Positions 1-12,930 of a stretch of DNA of 64,000 bases are shown here, piece after piece. The notes beneath the pieces are model-generated. The model was given only the letters and a program-made list of their open reading frames with translations, made no database searches and had not been told where the DNA came from. A program made the translations under genes and the position numbers. Every line of letters begins with the position of its first letter. The first letter of the stretch is position 1. Source of the stretch: Typha latifolia (taxonomy: Eukaryota > Streptophyta > Magnoliopsida > Poales > Typhaceae); contig CM034102.1 in NCBI GenBank assembly GCA_019914945.1, positions 981,501 to 1,045,500 on the forward strand. Direction: 5' to 3'.

Positions 1-1168
1 CAGCTAAATCCAAAGGAATTGGCCTGAACTAACCAAGAAAGTAAAGAAAATACCGCAATCTATCATATCAGGAAAGAGATTAAAAAGTAATGCACGAAAT
101 CTCCTCGGCGATCCATCAATCGTAGCAAACAAAATTAACCAAATTTAGGACGAACGAAATCCAAGAATGTAAAGACCACTCACAGATGCAGTGGAGCCAC
201 CCGAACTCGCGATTCTTGCGGTGTGAGATATCCGGAAACCCAAGTTAAAGGAAAAAAAAACAGAGATCTTTGTAGATGGATTGCGTAAATTTGGGGCTCT
301 CTTATAGACGACGATTGCGAGAAGAGAGCGTTACCAACTCTAGAGACAGTAGCTTTGATTTCGACGAGAGGGTTTCAAAGATTAGAGAGAAGGGAGCGAA
401 AGAAGTAGAAATAAGAAAAAAGAAAAAGAAACGTGGATTTGAATCATTGAATGGGGAGCGACAACGGCTAGTTCTTGCTAAATTTTAGATCATGAGATCG
501 GACGGTCTAAAGAGGTAAGGAGTAATAGTGGGACGAGCTTGCCTTCTTAAATGAGGCTATTGACGAGCCCAAATAATACACGACGCATCAAACTTATTAG
601 GGTTTTTTTGCATTAATACCCTTCAAAAACATCTTATTCATATGTTTATATACTATTTAAATAACCCCCTTTTTTTTAATGATATCTCTTAGAATTATCT
701 AATCGTTAAATTTTAAATAATTTAGATATAAAAAAAAAAACAAAATTGTCCTTATTCTAGTGTTCATATTAAAAATCTTTTTTGTCTTTTTATTTAATTA
801 AATTATTAAGACTTAATCTTATCTCTATTGAAAAGTAACTTGCAATGGTTTTTTTTTCCTTTATTCCTCTTTTTTTTTTTGCGCAATCTTTGTGTGAAAT
901 ATTTTATTTATTTCGACTCACAGTAGCTTTGCAACTACCGAATTACGTCACCTCATTGTAGACAAAGTCAACCATTGAAAAGTCCAACACTCAGTTTCCC
1001 ACGGCATGATGTCAACACGTTCAGTCAACTCTTCCCTGAAGATATACACAAACTTGGGCCCTTTTCCTTTTAATCTTATTGGATTACAAACATTTAGAAG
1101 CTAATATAGACCTCCTCCATCTCTTCTAGATCTGCGTCTGATCCGATCCATTGTTGTTGCTGAAGCAA
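1..1168. other. Intergenic region; possible 5' leader of a leftward gene
   Basis: No convincing protein gene. On the minus strand, about 180-260 reads like a transcribed leader ending in a good splice donor (ctgcatct then gtgagtgg near 185). A gene whose coding part lies left of the window could therefore start here; this is weak. A telo-box-like motif (attagggttttt) lies near 598-608. The rest is AT-rich with poly-T runs and probably includes the promoter of the receptor kinase starting at 1169. Confidence 0.3.
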
Positions 1169-3648
1169 ATGGATAAAAAATCTCTCCTTCCACTCCTCTT
1201 CTTCCTCCTAACTTCGTCGTCGGAGCTGCCTTCATCTTCCAAAGCTTCTAATCATCAATACATGGCCTGCGCTCCATCGGGGTACAACTGCGGAGCATCC
1301 GGAGTAGTTGTCAGGTATCCTTTTTGGTTCAATGGCTGGCCGGACTACTGCGGCTACCCAGGGTTCAAGCTTTCATGCAACGATAACAATAACCTCACGA
1401 TCCACATCAACGGCAAGGAGTACCAAGTGAAAGACATCGACTACTCGAGCAAAGTCCTCGTGGTTGTTGACCAAACAATCGTCGACCAAACATGCCCACA
1501 GCCGGACTACAACGCCGACGTCAGCCTCTCCATGTTTGAGTACAGCGACAACGACCGCAACCTCGGCGTCTTCTTCAACTGCACACCGCCTTCGTCTTCG
1601 TATGCTAAGAGACGCGTCTTTGCATGCCCGTCGACGAATTCCTCGTACTACACCGTGGATAAGAACAGCTCCTCCGAGATGTCGGACAAGTGCACGTCGA
1701 AGGTACTGGTTCCTATCCGGCAAACGGCGGCGGATCTTCTGGAGTACGGCAAATTGAACGCGTCGTCGGATGTTTACGCGGCGGGCTTCTCTCTGAGATG
1801 GATGATAGGAGGGGAAGGATGGTGTGACAGCTGCGTGAACTCCGGCGGAGCCTGTGGGTATGATGCTACCTCTCCTAGTGAGCCTACTTGCTTCTGCCCA
1901 AGTGCGCCGAATTCTCTCCCTTGTCCTCCCGGGAATAGAGGTATGAGCTGCAACTCTTCCTTTTTCACATTCAAATCCAGCCCATGTGAAAATTGGGCAG
2001 AAGACTAAAAATTAACCCCGGGAAATTTCACTCTACCCCCAATTTGATTTGACTCATCAATTGGGTGAAATTATTCTACATTTTTAACTTATGTTTTCTT
2101 TTTATCATATTTAATGGAATAATATAGAGAATTTAAATTTTTTTGATTAGAAATAAACAGATTGAATTTGAGATATCTTTATTTATAACTTTATTACTAA
2201 TAAGGATCTTTAAATTTAATCTTTAGTTTAGTCTAGATCACAAGGGATTAAATGTTTTGAGTTAAAAGGACATATAATAATCGACTTAATTAACCTCAAT
2301 TCTGACTAATTCTTTCATTTCTTTTATGCTAGATGCTGGAGTCAATCTGAGGAAGAAGATCATAGTCGGTAAGTTTAATTTCCTTCCTTCCACAATCATC
2401 TTGAGATTTTGGAAAGAGATGTTTCAACTTCGTAGGAAACATATGCTATATATCCTTTTTCTTTAATTCTTTCTCGTCTCTTTCGCAGGTATTGCAACAG
2501 GATTAGGAAGTTTGCTCGTAGGAAGTATAATCTTCTCCCTGCAACGCTGCTACTATGGGAAGAAATGCCAAGTGCCAGTCATGTGGAACAAGACATCAGA
2601 AAATAGTCAAACAGTAGAAGATTTTCTGGAGAGACATGGGTCTCTTGCCCCAAAAAGGTACCCTTTTTCAGAAGTGAGGAAGATGACCAAATCCTTCAAT
2701 GAAAAATTGGGCCAAGGTGGGTACGGAAGTGTGTTCAAGGGGGAGCTCTTTGATGGTTCTCCGGTTGCCGTTAAGATCTTGAGAGAATCGTCTAAAAGCG
2801 ACGGCGAAGAGTTCGTCAATGAGGTAGCCGCCATTGCCAAGACCTCCCATGTTAATGTGGTCAGCCTCGTTGGGTTTTCCATACAAGGGTCGAAGAGAGC
2901 TCTCATCTACGAGTTCATGCCCAAGGGATCACTAGACAAACACATTCACGAGAATCAACTCAAGGCGTCGAACCCTGATCCTCTCGGGTGGAGAACGCTA
3001 TACGAGATCGCCGTCGGCATTGCTCGCGGATTGGAGTACTTGCATCGTGGCTGTAATACGCCCATTGTTCATTTCGACATCAAGCCCCACAACATTCTAC
3101 TAGACCAAGATTTCAGGCCCAAGATTTCCGACTTCGGACTGGCCAAGTTGTGCCGCCCCAAGGAGAGCATCCTGTCGATCAGTGGAGCTCGCGGGACCAT
3201 CGGCTACATCGCGCCGGAGGTGTTCTCGAGGAACTTTGGTGCGATCTCTAGCAAGTCCGACGTCTACAGCTACGGAATGATGGTGCTGGATATTGTTGGA
3301 GGGAGGAGGAGGAGGAAGAACGAAGCAGCGGCAGAGGAGGATAATTCCGACGAGGCCTACTTCCCGCAGTGGATCTACGAGCAACTCGAAGTCGAAGATG
3401 GTGAGGATGTTGGTAATAGTGGAGTGGCAAGCGAAGATGAGGAGATGGTGAGGAAGCTGATGATAGTGGGGTTATGGTGCATCCAAGTAATGCCCCAAAA
3501 GAGACCTTCGATGAGCCGAGTGCTGGATATGCTCCAAGGGAGCAGTAGTAGTACAGGCTTGGAAATCCCACCAAAGCCCACATTTTCTTCTCCTTTACAA
3601 CAACTTACTAGTTATTCCAATATATCTACCACAACACAAGATGCATAA
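1169..3648 (+). CDS. LRK10L: LRK10-type receptor-like kinase (GUB_WAK ectodomain, TM, kinase)
   Basis: Exons 1169-1940, 2333-2368 and 2489-3648 join in phase to 655 codons. Order: signal peptide (about 1-29), a Cys-rich galacturonan-binding/WAK-type ectodomain (CAPSGYNCG, YPFWF, later CDSC and CGYDATS), one membrane helix (about 267-290, IIVGIATGLGSLLVGSIIF), then a kinase domain with glycine loop GQGGYG near 344, VAVK Lys near 365, HFDIKPHN near 464, DFG near 484 and APE. The family (leaf rust 10 resistance locus receptor-like kinases) sits in the plasma membrane and is linked to pathogen and hormone signalling; ligands are mostly unknown. HRD is replaced by HFD, so this is a non-RD kinase, as is usual in this family. 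The reading frame starts earlier at non-ATG codons; 1169 is the first ATG. Exon 1 stays open past its donor to a stop at 2008. The exon 1 donor (GAG then gtatga) was chosen because it joins in phase to the short juxtamembrane exon. Confidence 0.9.
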
Positions 3649-4272
3649 GAGAAGATTTTGGCCATCTCAACTCAAGAAGAAGAAGAAGAAGAAGAAGAAG
3701 AAGAAAGGCTAATTCGAGGAAAGAAACTGAGATCTTCTGTGGGTTTATCTATTAATACTCCATCAAACTAACTATTAGCTGCAAGAAGGGGGAAGGGAAT
3801 AAATGGAGGAGGGTTACACGTGCAGCTAAGATTCGAGTTGGAACTAATTCTTATACCAACCTTTGCGTGCTAATTAAGCTTTAGAGTGAAGAGGCCTACT
3901 GCTAAGGGTACTTTTGGTTCCTTCTCTATATATAATATATATGACAGTGAATTAGTTATTAAACCGTAAATAAATATTTAAAGGACATATAACAGTAATA
4001 GGTGAATGTAGTATTAGTAAGGACTAAAATGCAATATATAATAATGTAGTAAAATTATTAGTTTAAGCAGCATGGTCTCCTACTAAGAATATTATGGTCA
4101 TTGTTTGTGGACAAATGTAGCATCACCTCTTCAATATTTTCTACATTTTATGGGGACAAAAAATACTAATAAAACTCTCCAAAGAGGAGGAGGTGAACAA
4201 ATTATTTCACAAAACACCAACAAGAAGATAATTTAATTGAGGAAGACGAAAATTAATATATAGCACTCGATT
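3649..4272. other. Intergenic, with a GAA microsatellite
   Basis: Holds the likely 3' UTR of the receptor kinase, including a (GAA)n tract at about 3674-3705, then AT-rich DNA up to the stop codon of the minus-strand gene at 4273. No gene seen. Confidence 0.6.
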
Positions 4273-4749
4273 TCACTCGGGAATGGAGAGGAGCACGGGT
4301 CGCCAACTCCGCCGCAGCAACCGAAAACGCAGCCCACCCGATCCAAATCTCCACCCACCACCTCCGCCGCCGCCTCGCCGATCCACCACCATCACTTCTT
4401 CCAACCCCAAAACCCTCCTCCTTCCACCGCCGCCGCCATCTCCGCCGCCGCGATCGCCTCCGGCCAACCCCGGTGGAGACGAGATGAAGAGATCTCTTAG
4501 TGTATGTGAGGCAAGCAGCCCCTTCTTCTCCTCCTCCTCCTCCTCCTCTTGCTCCAGATCTACCGTCTGCTTACCGTTCGACGGATCTCCTCTCGCGATC
4601 CACCTTCGGCTCAGGAGCCTCCTCAAGGTCCTCCGGCGGCGGAGGCGGAACACCGGACTTCCTGCGGCGGCGGTGGCCGGGCTGCGAGATGGACTCGCCG
4701 CCGTGGTACATTGCGTCGCGAGGAGCTTAAATTTGTGCAGCGTCGCCAT
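4273..4749 (-). CDS. Small conserved plant protein of unknown function (MATLHKFKLLATQC family)
   Basis: Intronless, 158 aa. The N-terminus MATLHKFKLLATQC, a following SPSRSP block, the basic FRLRRRRTLRRLLSR segment and the C-terminus GLRFRLLRRSWRPVLLSIPE match, from memory, a conserved angiosperm family with no established function. In between lie an acidic Glu run, a HTLRDLFISSPP motif and Gly-rich stretches. There is no signal peptide or membrane helix. The arginine-rich blocks could bind nucleic acid or act as a nuclear signal, but that is a guess. A pyrimidine-rich stretch (about 4750-4780), read as GA repeats on the coding strand, lies just upstream of the ATG. The opposite strand is also open through this region; the minus frame was chosen because both its ends match the family. 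Confidence 0.72.
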   Translation of the reverse strand: MATLHKFKLLATQCTTAASPSRSPATAAAGSPVFRLRRRRTLRRLLSRRWIARGDPSNGKQTVDLEQEEEEEEEKKGLLASHTLRDLFISSPPGLAGGDRGGGDGGGGGRRRVLGLEEVMVVDRRGGGGGGGWRFGSGGLRFRLLRRSWRPVLLSIPE

Positions 4750-5234
4750 CTCTCTCTCTCTCTCTCCCTCTCACTCTGTACAAGACTACGAGTGAGGAAT
4801 GGATCGATTCGTCTTCTTTTCTGTCTCTGGCTTCATAATAGAGCTTTGGGGGAAGAGGAGGGGGTTGTGCTGCCTTTCTTGATCGGGTGGGATTTGTAGG
4901 ATGGTCGGATTGGTGGGGGGAACGGTAAAGAAGATGGCGCCACGTGGACTGGGGATGAGGTCGCTTTGCCTTTGATTAAAAAGGAAGGGAGGGAGACGGT
5001 TACGATGCCACGGGAATAAAGTAGTAGGACTAACAGGAGACGAGGATTATCATTTTGTGAGGTGGACGTGGACCGCTTACCTTTTCCATATGTCTCTTCT
5101 TTACCTGTCATTTTACTAAATACCCCTCAACGATATGCTATATATCTCTAATGCCCATCCGATTTTTATTTCACAATAAATAAAATTTTGAATCCGTTTT
5201 AAAATTATTTTTAAGGACTATTCAGAAGGACACA

Positions 5235-5288
<54 letters not shown>

Positions 5289-5785
5289 TTATATCCGATA
5301 TGACGGCCAATCATAGCCTATGGCAGAAAGTTTGCATAACTATGGCTGCAGACAATCTGTCGTCCAGAAACTAGAATAGCCAACTCATTGTTATTCTTTA
5401 ACTTTATCCCAAAAAACAAAACCAAAAACAACACGAAATCTTTGACCGTACAACCAAAGAAGATAAATACGCTTCAAACGCAGCTCAAGATAAAGAAAGA
5501 AAGAAAGAAAAGAAATACGAGCAATTACGTTCCATTTACAAAGTTTGTAGTTGTGTACAGAAGCAGCAAAGATTTTCCATAGGGAGGAATGAAGCTTTCG
5601 ATTGACGGAGGACATTTACGGGGAGCTTATTACATAATGACAAACGAGGAATAATAATCCTAAATTTTATTCTTGTCTCCTCAATCCGTTTACATCAGCA
5701 AAGAATGCTACTTTTTGCAACTGTACATCTTAAGGAAAGAAAGATTATCCACTTGATGTATAACTCTTCCGAAAGGTGTTAAATG
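4750..5785. other. Intergenic, with microsatellites
   Basis: Contains the GA-rich leader and promoter of the gene ending at 4273, then AT-rich DNA with a compound (AC)n(AT)n microsatellite at 5235-5284. The end nearest 5786 is probably the 3' UTR of the CRS1-like gene. No gene seen. Confidence 0.6.
5235..5284. repeat. Compound (AC)n(AT)n microsatellite
   Basis: About 11 AC units are followed directly by about 14 AT units between two minus-strand genes. Confidence 0.95.
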
Positions 5786-8700
5786 CTACATCTGATACTC
5801 AAGAGGAGTTATTTTCCTAATTCTCTCGTCCAAATCTCTCTGCAAGACCAGTAGATTATCCAAATTAGTTGGTATTATATTTCGATTTCCTAACAGCAAT
5901 AGCAGTTTCTCTAATGCAGTCTCAAAGTCAGCTTATTGATGCCATATATTGTCCACAGTTTCCAAAGATGAAATAGTTGCAGGCTGCGATGGAATTAAAC
6001 TTACCAGCTTCTGTTTCAAATCCCAGATTGATTGTTGTGTCTGCCGGGCAAAATATTTCAACGACTGACAATTGAGAGGAAAAGGAACAAGGGAAGGATT
6101 GTTGATTGGCAGCACTGGACAGAGTGAACAGTTGTCTCCACAGGCATGGACCCCATCAAACTTGCCTTTAGATTCATGCAGCAATAAGATGTGATTCCAG
6201 GAAAGATTGCTTTGCATATCAAAATGCTTGGTTCTTGGTTTAATCTCAAGGCAAGTTTGACAGTATCCATAGGCAAGGGAAAACAAGCTACTGTCACCGT
6301 CCAGTATAGCCAACCACTCCCCAGAGAAAGAAAAAAGAACGATCAATATCTCCCTATAATATATGAAAATAAAAAGGCTTAAGAAATCATTGAGATACTG
6401 AGTATTACCCCTCGTCGTTGAACCTCAATTGATCTCAGTAATGCTTCTTTCTTTGTCAAGAGATTATCAGGCAATACTTTCAATGGACGGTTATAATTCT
6501 TCCCACGGTAAATAATTATGGCATGACTGCTTCTCAACTTCTCCACTGTAACCAATGTCCCACCACTCTCAAGTTCAAGCAGTCTTGCTGTGTACATAAC
6601 CTCTCGAATTCCTTTCTGCATTGTAATTATTTTCACGACCTCTCTATGTTTCCAATGCTGGTGAATATTTCCAATTACACCATCATAAATACCGCGCCTT
6701 CCTGCGGAGAGAATTATATATGTTAAAAGTAAACCAAGAAGCAAGAATCAACCTTAGTATCCAGTAAAGCATAACCACCAAGTGAAAAAAGAAATAAGAA
6801 AGATGTATGGATTGGATGAGTTGCAGGTACTGTGACGTTAGGGAAAAGAGTTCAAATACTATATTTCTTCTTGTGTGATAGCCATACCAAGCAGCAAATG
6901 TTCTTCCATCTTCCAGCCTATATTCTGAAAAGCCTGTCTTTCCTCTTCCGTTAAAAGTTCCTGATCAGCAGCTTGCTCAGAAGGGCTCCATGAACAACTC
7001 AGGTCAGCCAACTCCTTTTCCGATTTTTCAATCTTTCTAGTAAGCTGTGGATGGCAAAAAAACAAAACAAAACAAAAGGTTAAAATTTGAATTGTCATTT
7101 TGCTAGCATATAGCTTTCAATAGGTCAAATCATACTATGAAAAGCCTGCGCTCCTGCTTTGTTAGTTCCCTTGTCAATCTCTCTTTATCAGCTTCCATTT
7201 GAATTTTGGCCTCACAATGCTCAGCATTTTGGCCAAGATGATTCACTTGAATATCTTGATATTCCCTAAAAGTTCCAATATAACTTGTCCTGGATGCTAA
7301 TTCATCAACTACATGAAATGAGTCAGCCACCTTTGATCGAGCTTCCTCTTCCTTCAGTTGTTGGTCATGGAGCTCTGTCTCTCTTTCAATAATAGAATCT
7401 GCTACTCTACCCGGGAGGAAATCTTTACCTCTATATAGGATGATGAAAAACTTGTTTCTCAATATCAGTACTCCTCCTGTAAGATGCTGCATTCATGAGC
7501 CTCAGTGTCAAGCACATGAAGCTTCAGAGAAAGGACTACTCATGAAGAAAGCTTTTTAGTTAGAATCAATAACCTTGCAAAAGCAAAAGAACCAATTATA
7601 TTCTCATCCTTACAATTGAAAGGAAGGAGAAGAACATAAATATTTTGGAATATTAATATATAATTGTTTATATATTTGTTGCATAAAACAAAAGGTTCCT
7701 TTCTCTCACAAAACTAGGAACTTAGAAAAATTAAGCTTCCGTGAAGCGCATCAAGTGGAGTTCTAGTACAATTTACAATCTATGACAATCCAACACTACA
7801 TTGTTTAGTTGAAGTAATCATTGATCATATGATTTCTCTCGCACAATTTAAGGTCAACTTCTAGTATGCTACATGGGACAGTGTGAAAGATTGAGAGTAC
7901 ATAAAGAGGCTTTTGAATCTGGTTGAGGAAAGCATCAGAAAAAGAACAATTAATAAATGCGTTAGCACTAATGAAAAATTATTAGTTTCACGTTATTTGG
8001 TACTCCAAATGAGACCATCCAAATAGTAGATGAGAATTCGTGGATGTGCTATATATATATATATATATATATATTCAAACACATAATATCAACATATTGT
8101 TGGCATCCAAAATTAATACAGTCAAATTGCAGTACCAACAACAATCAACTTGAATGACTTTAAAAGAAAAAATAGTAAAATATAAGCAAATAAAAATAGC
8201 CAACCTAACTTGCCTTGAGTTCCATTGACATTTGCTCGTTATCAGTATTAGGAATTCCAACTTTTATAGCAATCTTAGCTATAAGACTTTTCTCCCAAAG
8301 CTTTAAAATTGCAGCAGCCAAGCCTTGAAGTTTTCTATTTTTACCTTTCATAAAGCAAGACAAACATAACATTTAGAATTAAAATTCTATAACAACCTCT
8401 TGATGCATTTTTGTGTAAATCTGATGCACATATAATAAACTAGACAATCGATGAACAAAATGAACAAAAAGCAACCTACAGCAGAACCAACCTTCAAAAG
8501 CAAAAGCAGTACCTGTCATGAAAAGGCTTGAAAAAATGTAAAAAATCCAAATGATATCACTAAAATTACCTAGTGCAAAATGTGTTGGTAAAGGATGTGC
8601 AAGCATCCGTAGGTATGTCAATTCATCATCTGTAAGCTTTAGCCGCACTCCAGGAGGACACTGCCTAAATGGAGTCTTGAAATCCGAAACAACTTCTGGA

Positions 8701-9953
8701 AGTAGGTCAGCATCCACAGGTAATGGAGTCCGCCACCACCAATCAATAAAACGAGGACCTAATTCGTCCAACAATCTGTTGACCTCTCTCTCATAGAGTG
8801 TTCCAGTGACTGGGCCAACACCATTAAGCTGCTTCAATGTAGCCTCAAAATTCTCCACTTCTCCATTCCCTCTTATGAAGGATTCACCATCAGACTTTGT
8901 GGACAGATTAGCATTGTTATCTTTGTTATATTGGGATTGATAAATACTACTTTTTGCCAATGAATCTTCCCCAACAGGAGCAAGAGATGACTTCTGCGAA
9001 GCTTTTGGATTCATTGGATAGTTGATTCCCCTGTAAACAACGAGAGTGTCTTTCTTGCTCCAGACAACCAAGCCTCCAGTCTTTGTCTGCTTAACATATC
9101 AGCAAAAACGAGATAATGGACACTAAATACAAAGATACATTACAAATCCCTTGGAAAGTACTTGTCACAAATTGGCAAAACAGAGACAATGGACACAGAT
9201 GTGATAAGAAGAGCCACTAACCTCGACAATCTCCCTCGCTCGGTCCATGTTGCGCCGCAGTGGCTCGACGATCTTAACCATCGCAAGCTCCTGCTTCTTC
9301 CAGGTTCTCTCAATTTCCTCGACCACCTCCTGCATGAACCCGGCCTTCTTCGCCCTCACCCACCTCTTCATCCTCCTCGCCTCCCCCTGCAGCCTAGCCA
9401 GTTCATTCTCCGTCAATATCCTCTCTGCTGCCGTCACCTCCCTCTCCTTCTTCTCCCTCCTAAACACCATCTTCCTCTCCGCCGCCACCCACGGCGCCTT
9501 CCTCTGCATTCCGTCTCCATCTAATTCCACCTCAGACATAAACTCGAACACCTCGTGGTCATTAATCCCATCCTTCTCGTAGCAATGCTCAGGTTCTAAT
9601 GGGTTGGTTTCTTGGAGGGATTTGACTGTCCGGATGATTCCGAGCATGGCACGGCGGCCACGGCCGCCGCGGACCTTGGCGGTGAGAGATGAATCCCATT
9701 CGTCGTCGGCGGCGGCATCGTCTAGGGTTGACTTCTTCTTGGGATCGGAGAGGTCGAGGACTTGGTCAGGAGGGAGGAGGAGGGGGCCCCGCATCCACGG
9801 GGGGGTGGGCATCTTGACGGCGCCGGAGGAGAGCCATGGCTTATCCGAGGAGAGGAAAGGATGGTGGGGTCTCTCCAAATTGGAGGCGGTGGATTTCGGA
9901 GGGGGATGAGGGTTGGAGAAAGCCAAAGGGGAGCTGAAGAGAGGAAGAGGCAT
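5786..9953 (-). CDS. CRS1: Chloroplast CRM-domain group II intron splicing factor, CRS1-like
   Basis: Eight exons (minus): 9953-9222, 9086-8570, 8344-8214, 7486-7136, 7044-6888, 6701-6409, 6064-6005, 5920-5786; they join in phase to 791 aa. The N-terminus resembles a chloroplast transit peptide, then [19 protein letters not shown], typical of CRS1 proteins. Three CRM domains follow: one spanning the exon 1/2 junction (ending [17 protein letters not shown]), one over exons 2-4 ([38 protein letters not shown]) and one over exons 5-7 ([30 protein letters not shown]). The GxxG loop is GKNR or GRRG in the last two. CRS1 in maize and Arabidopsis promotes splicing of the chloroplast atpF group IIA intron. 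Three rather than four CRM domains fit CRS1 or CFM3; the [12 protein letters not shown] block favours CRS1. Intron 3 uses a GC donor. The last junction is the least certain. The first ATG is 9953; codons before it have no ATG. Confidence 0.88.
8051..8074. repeat. (AT)n microsatellite
   Basis: About 12 AT units within intron 3 of the CRS1-like gene. Confidence 0.9.
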
Positions 9954-12930
9954 GTGTAAGGTGAGCAAGAAGAACAGTGAGGGAGAGATGACTTCGACAA
10001 AAAAAAATAAGATAAAATTAAAAATATCTTTCTTTGTGCATTTTTACATATCACCCCACTGAATTTGGCCTTATTGCAAAACAGTCAGAAAAACCCGTCT
10101 ACTTTTTCTTAATTACAAATCGGTTCTCCATTTTTCATATAGAATATTAATTAATTAGAATATTCTTTAGAATGTAGCCCTTGTACAACATTTTGAGCGA
10201 AGCACATCAAATTCTGATCACTGAGCGACGTGATCAAAATATAATTCTAAAATAAAAGCATATTATCATCATCAACATAGTTAAACACTTCATTGCTCTC
10301 TATATCTAAAAGTGCTAATTACTTTGAAATATGAAAACATTAATAAATAGTTATTTGCAACTCATAGTTAACTTGTTAGTCATGTCAAAAAAAATTCCTG
10401 GCAATTTCCACACAAGAAACTCAAAACCTGTCAGGTAAATTTTTCTAACCAAAATCATATACAGAATCTGCAAATCCTGATCGAAGGAAGAACCAACATG
10501 CACATTGCAAAGAAATTATGGAAACTTTCTGTCACACATAGGAAGGAGTAAAACATATTCAACAATCTTGGTGCAAACACAACTGGAGAAAAATTTACCA
10601 GGAAGTTGCATTATTTGATCCAAACAACAGTTTATGACAAAAAGGTTAAGGGTGTCATCAGTAACAACTAAAAACCAATCAACTGATGGAAATAATAAAT
10701 GTAGATTGCAATGGTATCAGCACTTATGTGCTATTAGATCTGTCATCGCCAGAACGATAGCAATAATTTTGCAGATAATAACTCATTATCCTCGTAAAAT
10801 CGTGACAGAAAGGTTATATTTGAACAGAAAGTCAAACATATATATATTCAGAGAATAAGAGATGATTACAGTTAATTAAACCCATGTTGTTAATTTCCAA
10901 ACCAGATCATATTGGCCAAACAGCACTACAAAATTTAACTAATCTTCATCCTTAATGTAACAAAAAGTTCACCAGATAAATTCTCTCAAAAATTAAGAAA
11001 TAAAACACAATTCTAATTGCAAATTGTCAGTTAGATTTTGCATGAGATATGGTTAAAAATTATTACTACCATGTCACCATCCTTCAAATGAACTTCAGTT
11101 TCAATTCAGAGGAGACATGTTCCTATTATTATACATGAGATGAGGTCATAATAAGGTTATCAAATGGCTATCATTCAAAATTAGTTGCCCTTTCAGTGTT
11201 CAAGGCACACATGCCTAATTGCTGAATGTTGTCCAGAATGCTCATCATAGTGGAACAATGTCTGGACTCTGGACTTACATTAAGAGTAACTAGATAACAA
11301 CATTTACATTAGGTCCATGATAGCCATTTTCAGTGTAAAACAAAATGTAGATGCAAGCTGCTACAATAAGTGATACTTTTACAATTCTTTGAGGAGCAAA
11401 GGATGTTTCATTTCTCATAGGCAAATCTAAATGCATAAAAATACAACTTAACAGGGAAAATTATTTCGGAAGGTTTGCACAAGAGCTTCGAGGTCCAGCA
11501 TCTGGCAAATGTAACAAGATGTTCTGTAAAAGAAAGTGCAAGTGATAACTATTCCATAATGGAAATAGATAAGTGATGCAGCTCTTTTATGCGGAGCTCG
11601 ATTATATTTGAAAATATCATCTTATCAAAGATCCATGAATTAGGTCCAACATAGCACTCCATATCATAGGGTACAAATGATACCACTGGAACAAGCTTGC
11701 AGGTCCATGTAATTGCCCTGGTGACCAGCATGACATACTACACGAGCTAGTGATCTATACACCTGTACATATTATTTAAATCATCCTAAATGATAACACA
11801 ACAAGGATTTGAGAAATCTCTTTTTCTTATTCATTTTGCATGATTATAATCTTAACCTCTCAAAATTCATTTCATGAATCTAAGTTAGCACTATCTCATC
11901 GCAGTCGTTGTCTATTACATTTCAAACCAGCAAACCCGGGATGAACCTGACCCCCCTGAATCATGGGAGAAGTGAAATGTTCATGTCACAATAACTTAAA
12001 CCTAAGGAAAAAAACTGAGACTTGATCTGAAGCATTAATTTAATTCCACAAAATCTTTCCATATAAAACTGTTATGATAAAAAAACATAAAAATAAATAA
12101 AATATTGTCTAACTCAATCCAGAAACTTTTGACCAATAATAATAGCCTGTGTAATACGAAAATCATTTAATGTGTATAGTTCTACCACATACAGTGATAC
12201 AAAGACAAACCCCATTAGACGACAAAAGGGCAATATATGAATTTTCTTTTGGCAATCAAGTTCCAATGTAATGTCTAAAATCTGAAATTGTTAAATCATA
12301 ATATATATATAATGTTAGATGCTTCAGTTGTGTACCCATTTTAGTCTCAATAATAACATGCATATATCTAATTATTTACTGTACAGTAGGAGTGCTTGTG
12401 CTAGAATGATAGAATTCAACAAGGCTTCAAACAAGTGAAACAACTGTTCTTTAGCGCACAATGGGAACACATAATATTGGCAGTGAATATACAATATACG
12501 GCACAGATTCTCAAATAAAGATGATTTCATAATACATTTTAAGTTTCAGTTCAACGATACACTTGTTTCAACAGAAATGAATCAGCTTTGTCTAAAGATG
12601 ATATGAACCCCACTTACCTGTGCAATTTTCAAGGTTCTGGCCATTTAAAGCAGCACGTTACTCTAAGTTCCCAGTGAAAATGACAAGTTTGAGAATGAAT
12701 TTATAACATGAAAAATAAAATTAGGTATAGAACCTTAAGATCTCTTCTATGGTATGGATAAGAAATACAAACTCAAAACATAAAACAACTCCAAATGCAA
12801 AAGTGAAAAGGTTGAGAAGTATCATGTGCAAAATCGGTAAATGGAAAAAATGATACAAATCTGACCTTTGCTAGAAGGGCAAGGAAGAAATTTTCATCAG
12901 CTTTTAACATATTAAACATGCCCACATCAA
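9954..12930. other. Long non-coding gap between CRS1-like and AP-3 delta genes
   Basis: Nearly 3 kb of moderately AT-rich DNA with only short, unconvincing reading frames on either strand. The left end holds the CRS1-like promoter. The right end probably holds the 3' UTR of the AP-3 delta gene. The sequence is not low-complexity and has candidate splice motifs on the minus strand (for example near 12616), so spliced 3' UTR exons or a non-coding RNA are possible. I cannot show either. Confidence 0.45.

Noticed and set aside
276..488. 70-codon plus frame
   Set aside because: Charged low-complexity end, no family match, and the region looks like leader or flank DNA.
4283..4795. Plus-strand 170-codon Pro/Ser-rich frame
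   Set aside because: It mirrors the GC-rich minus-strand gene at 4273-4749, whose ends match a known plant family. The plus frame is low-complexity with no family features.
5933..6004. Extension of the CRS1-like frame through the last intron
   Set aside because: A good donor (CTG|gtaagt) ends exon 7 and an in-phase exon 5920-5786 follows. The extension has no CRM similarity.
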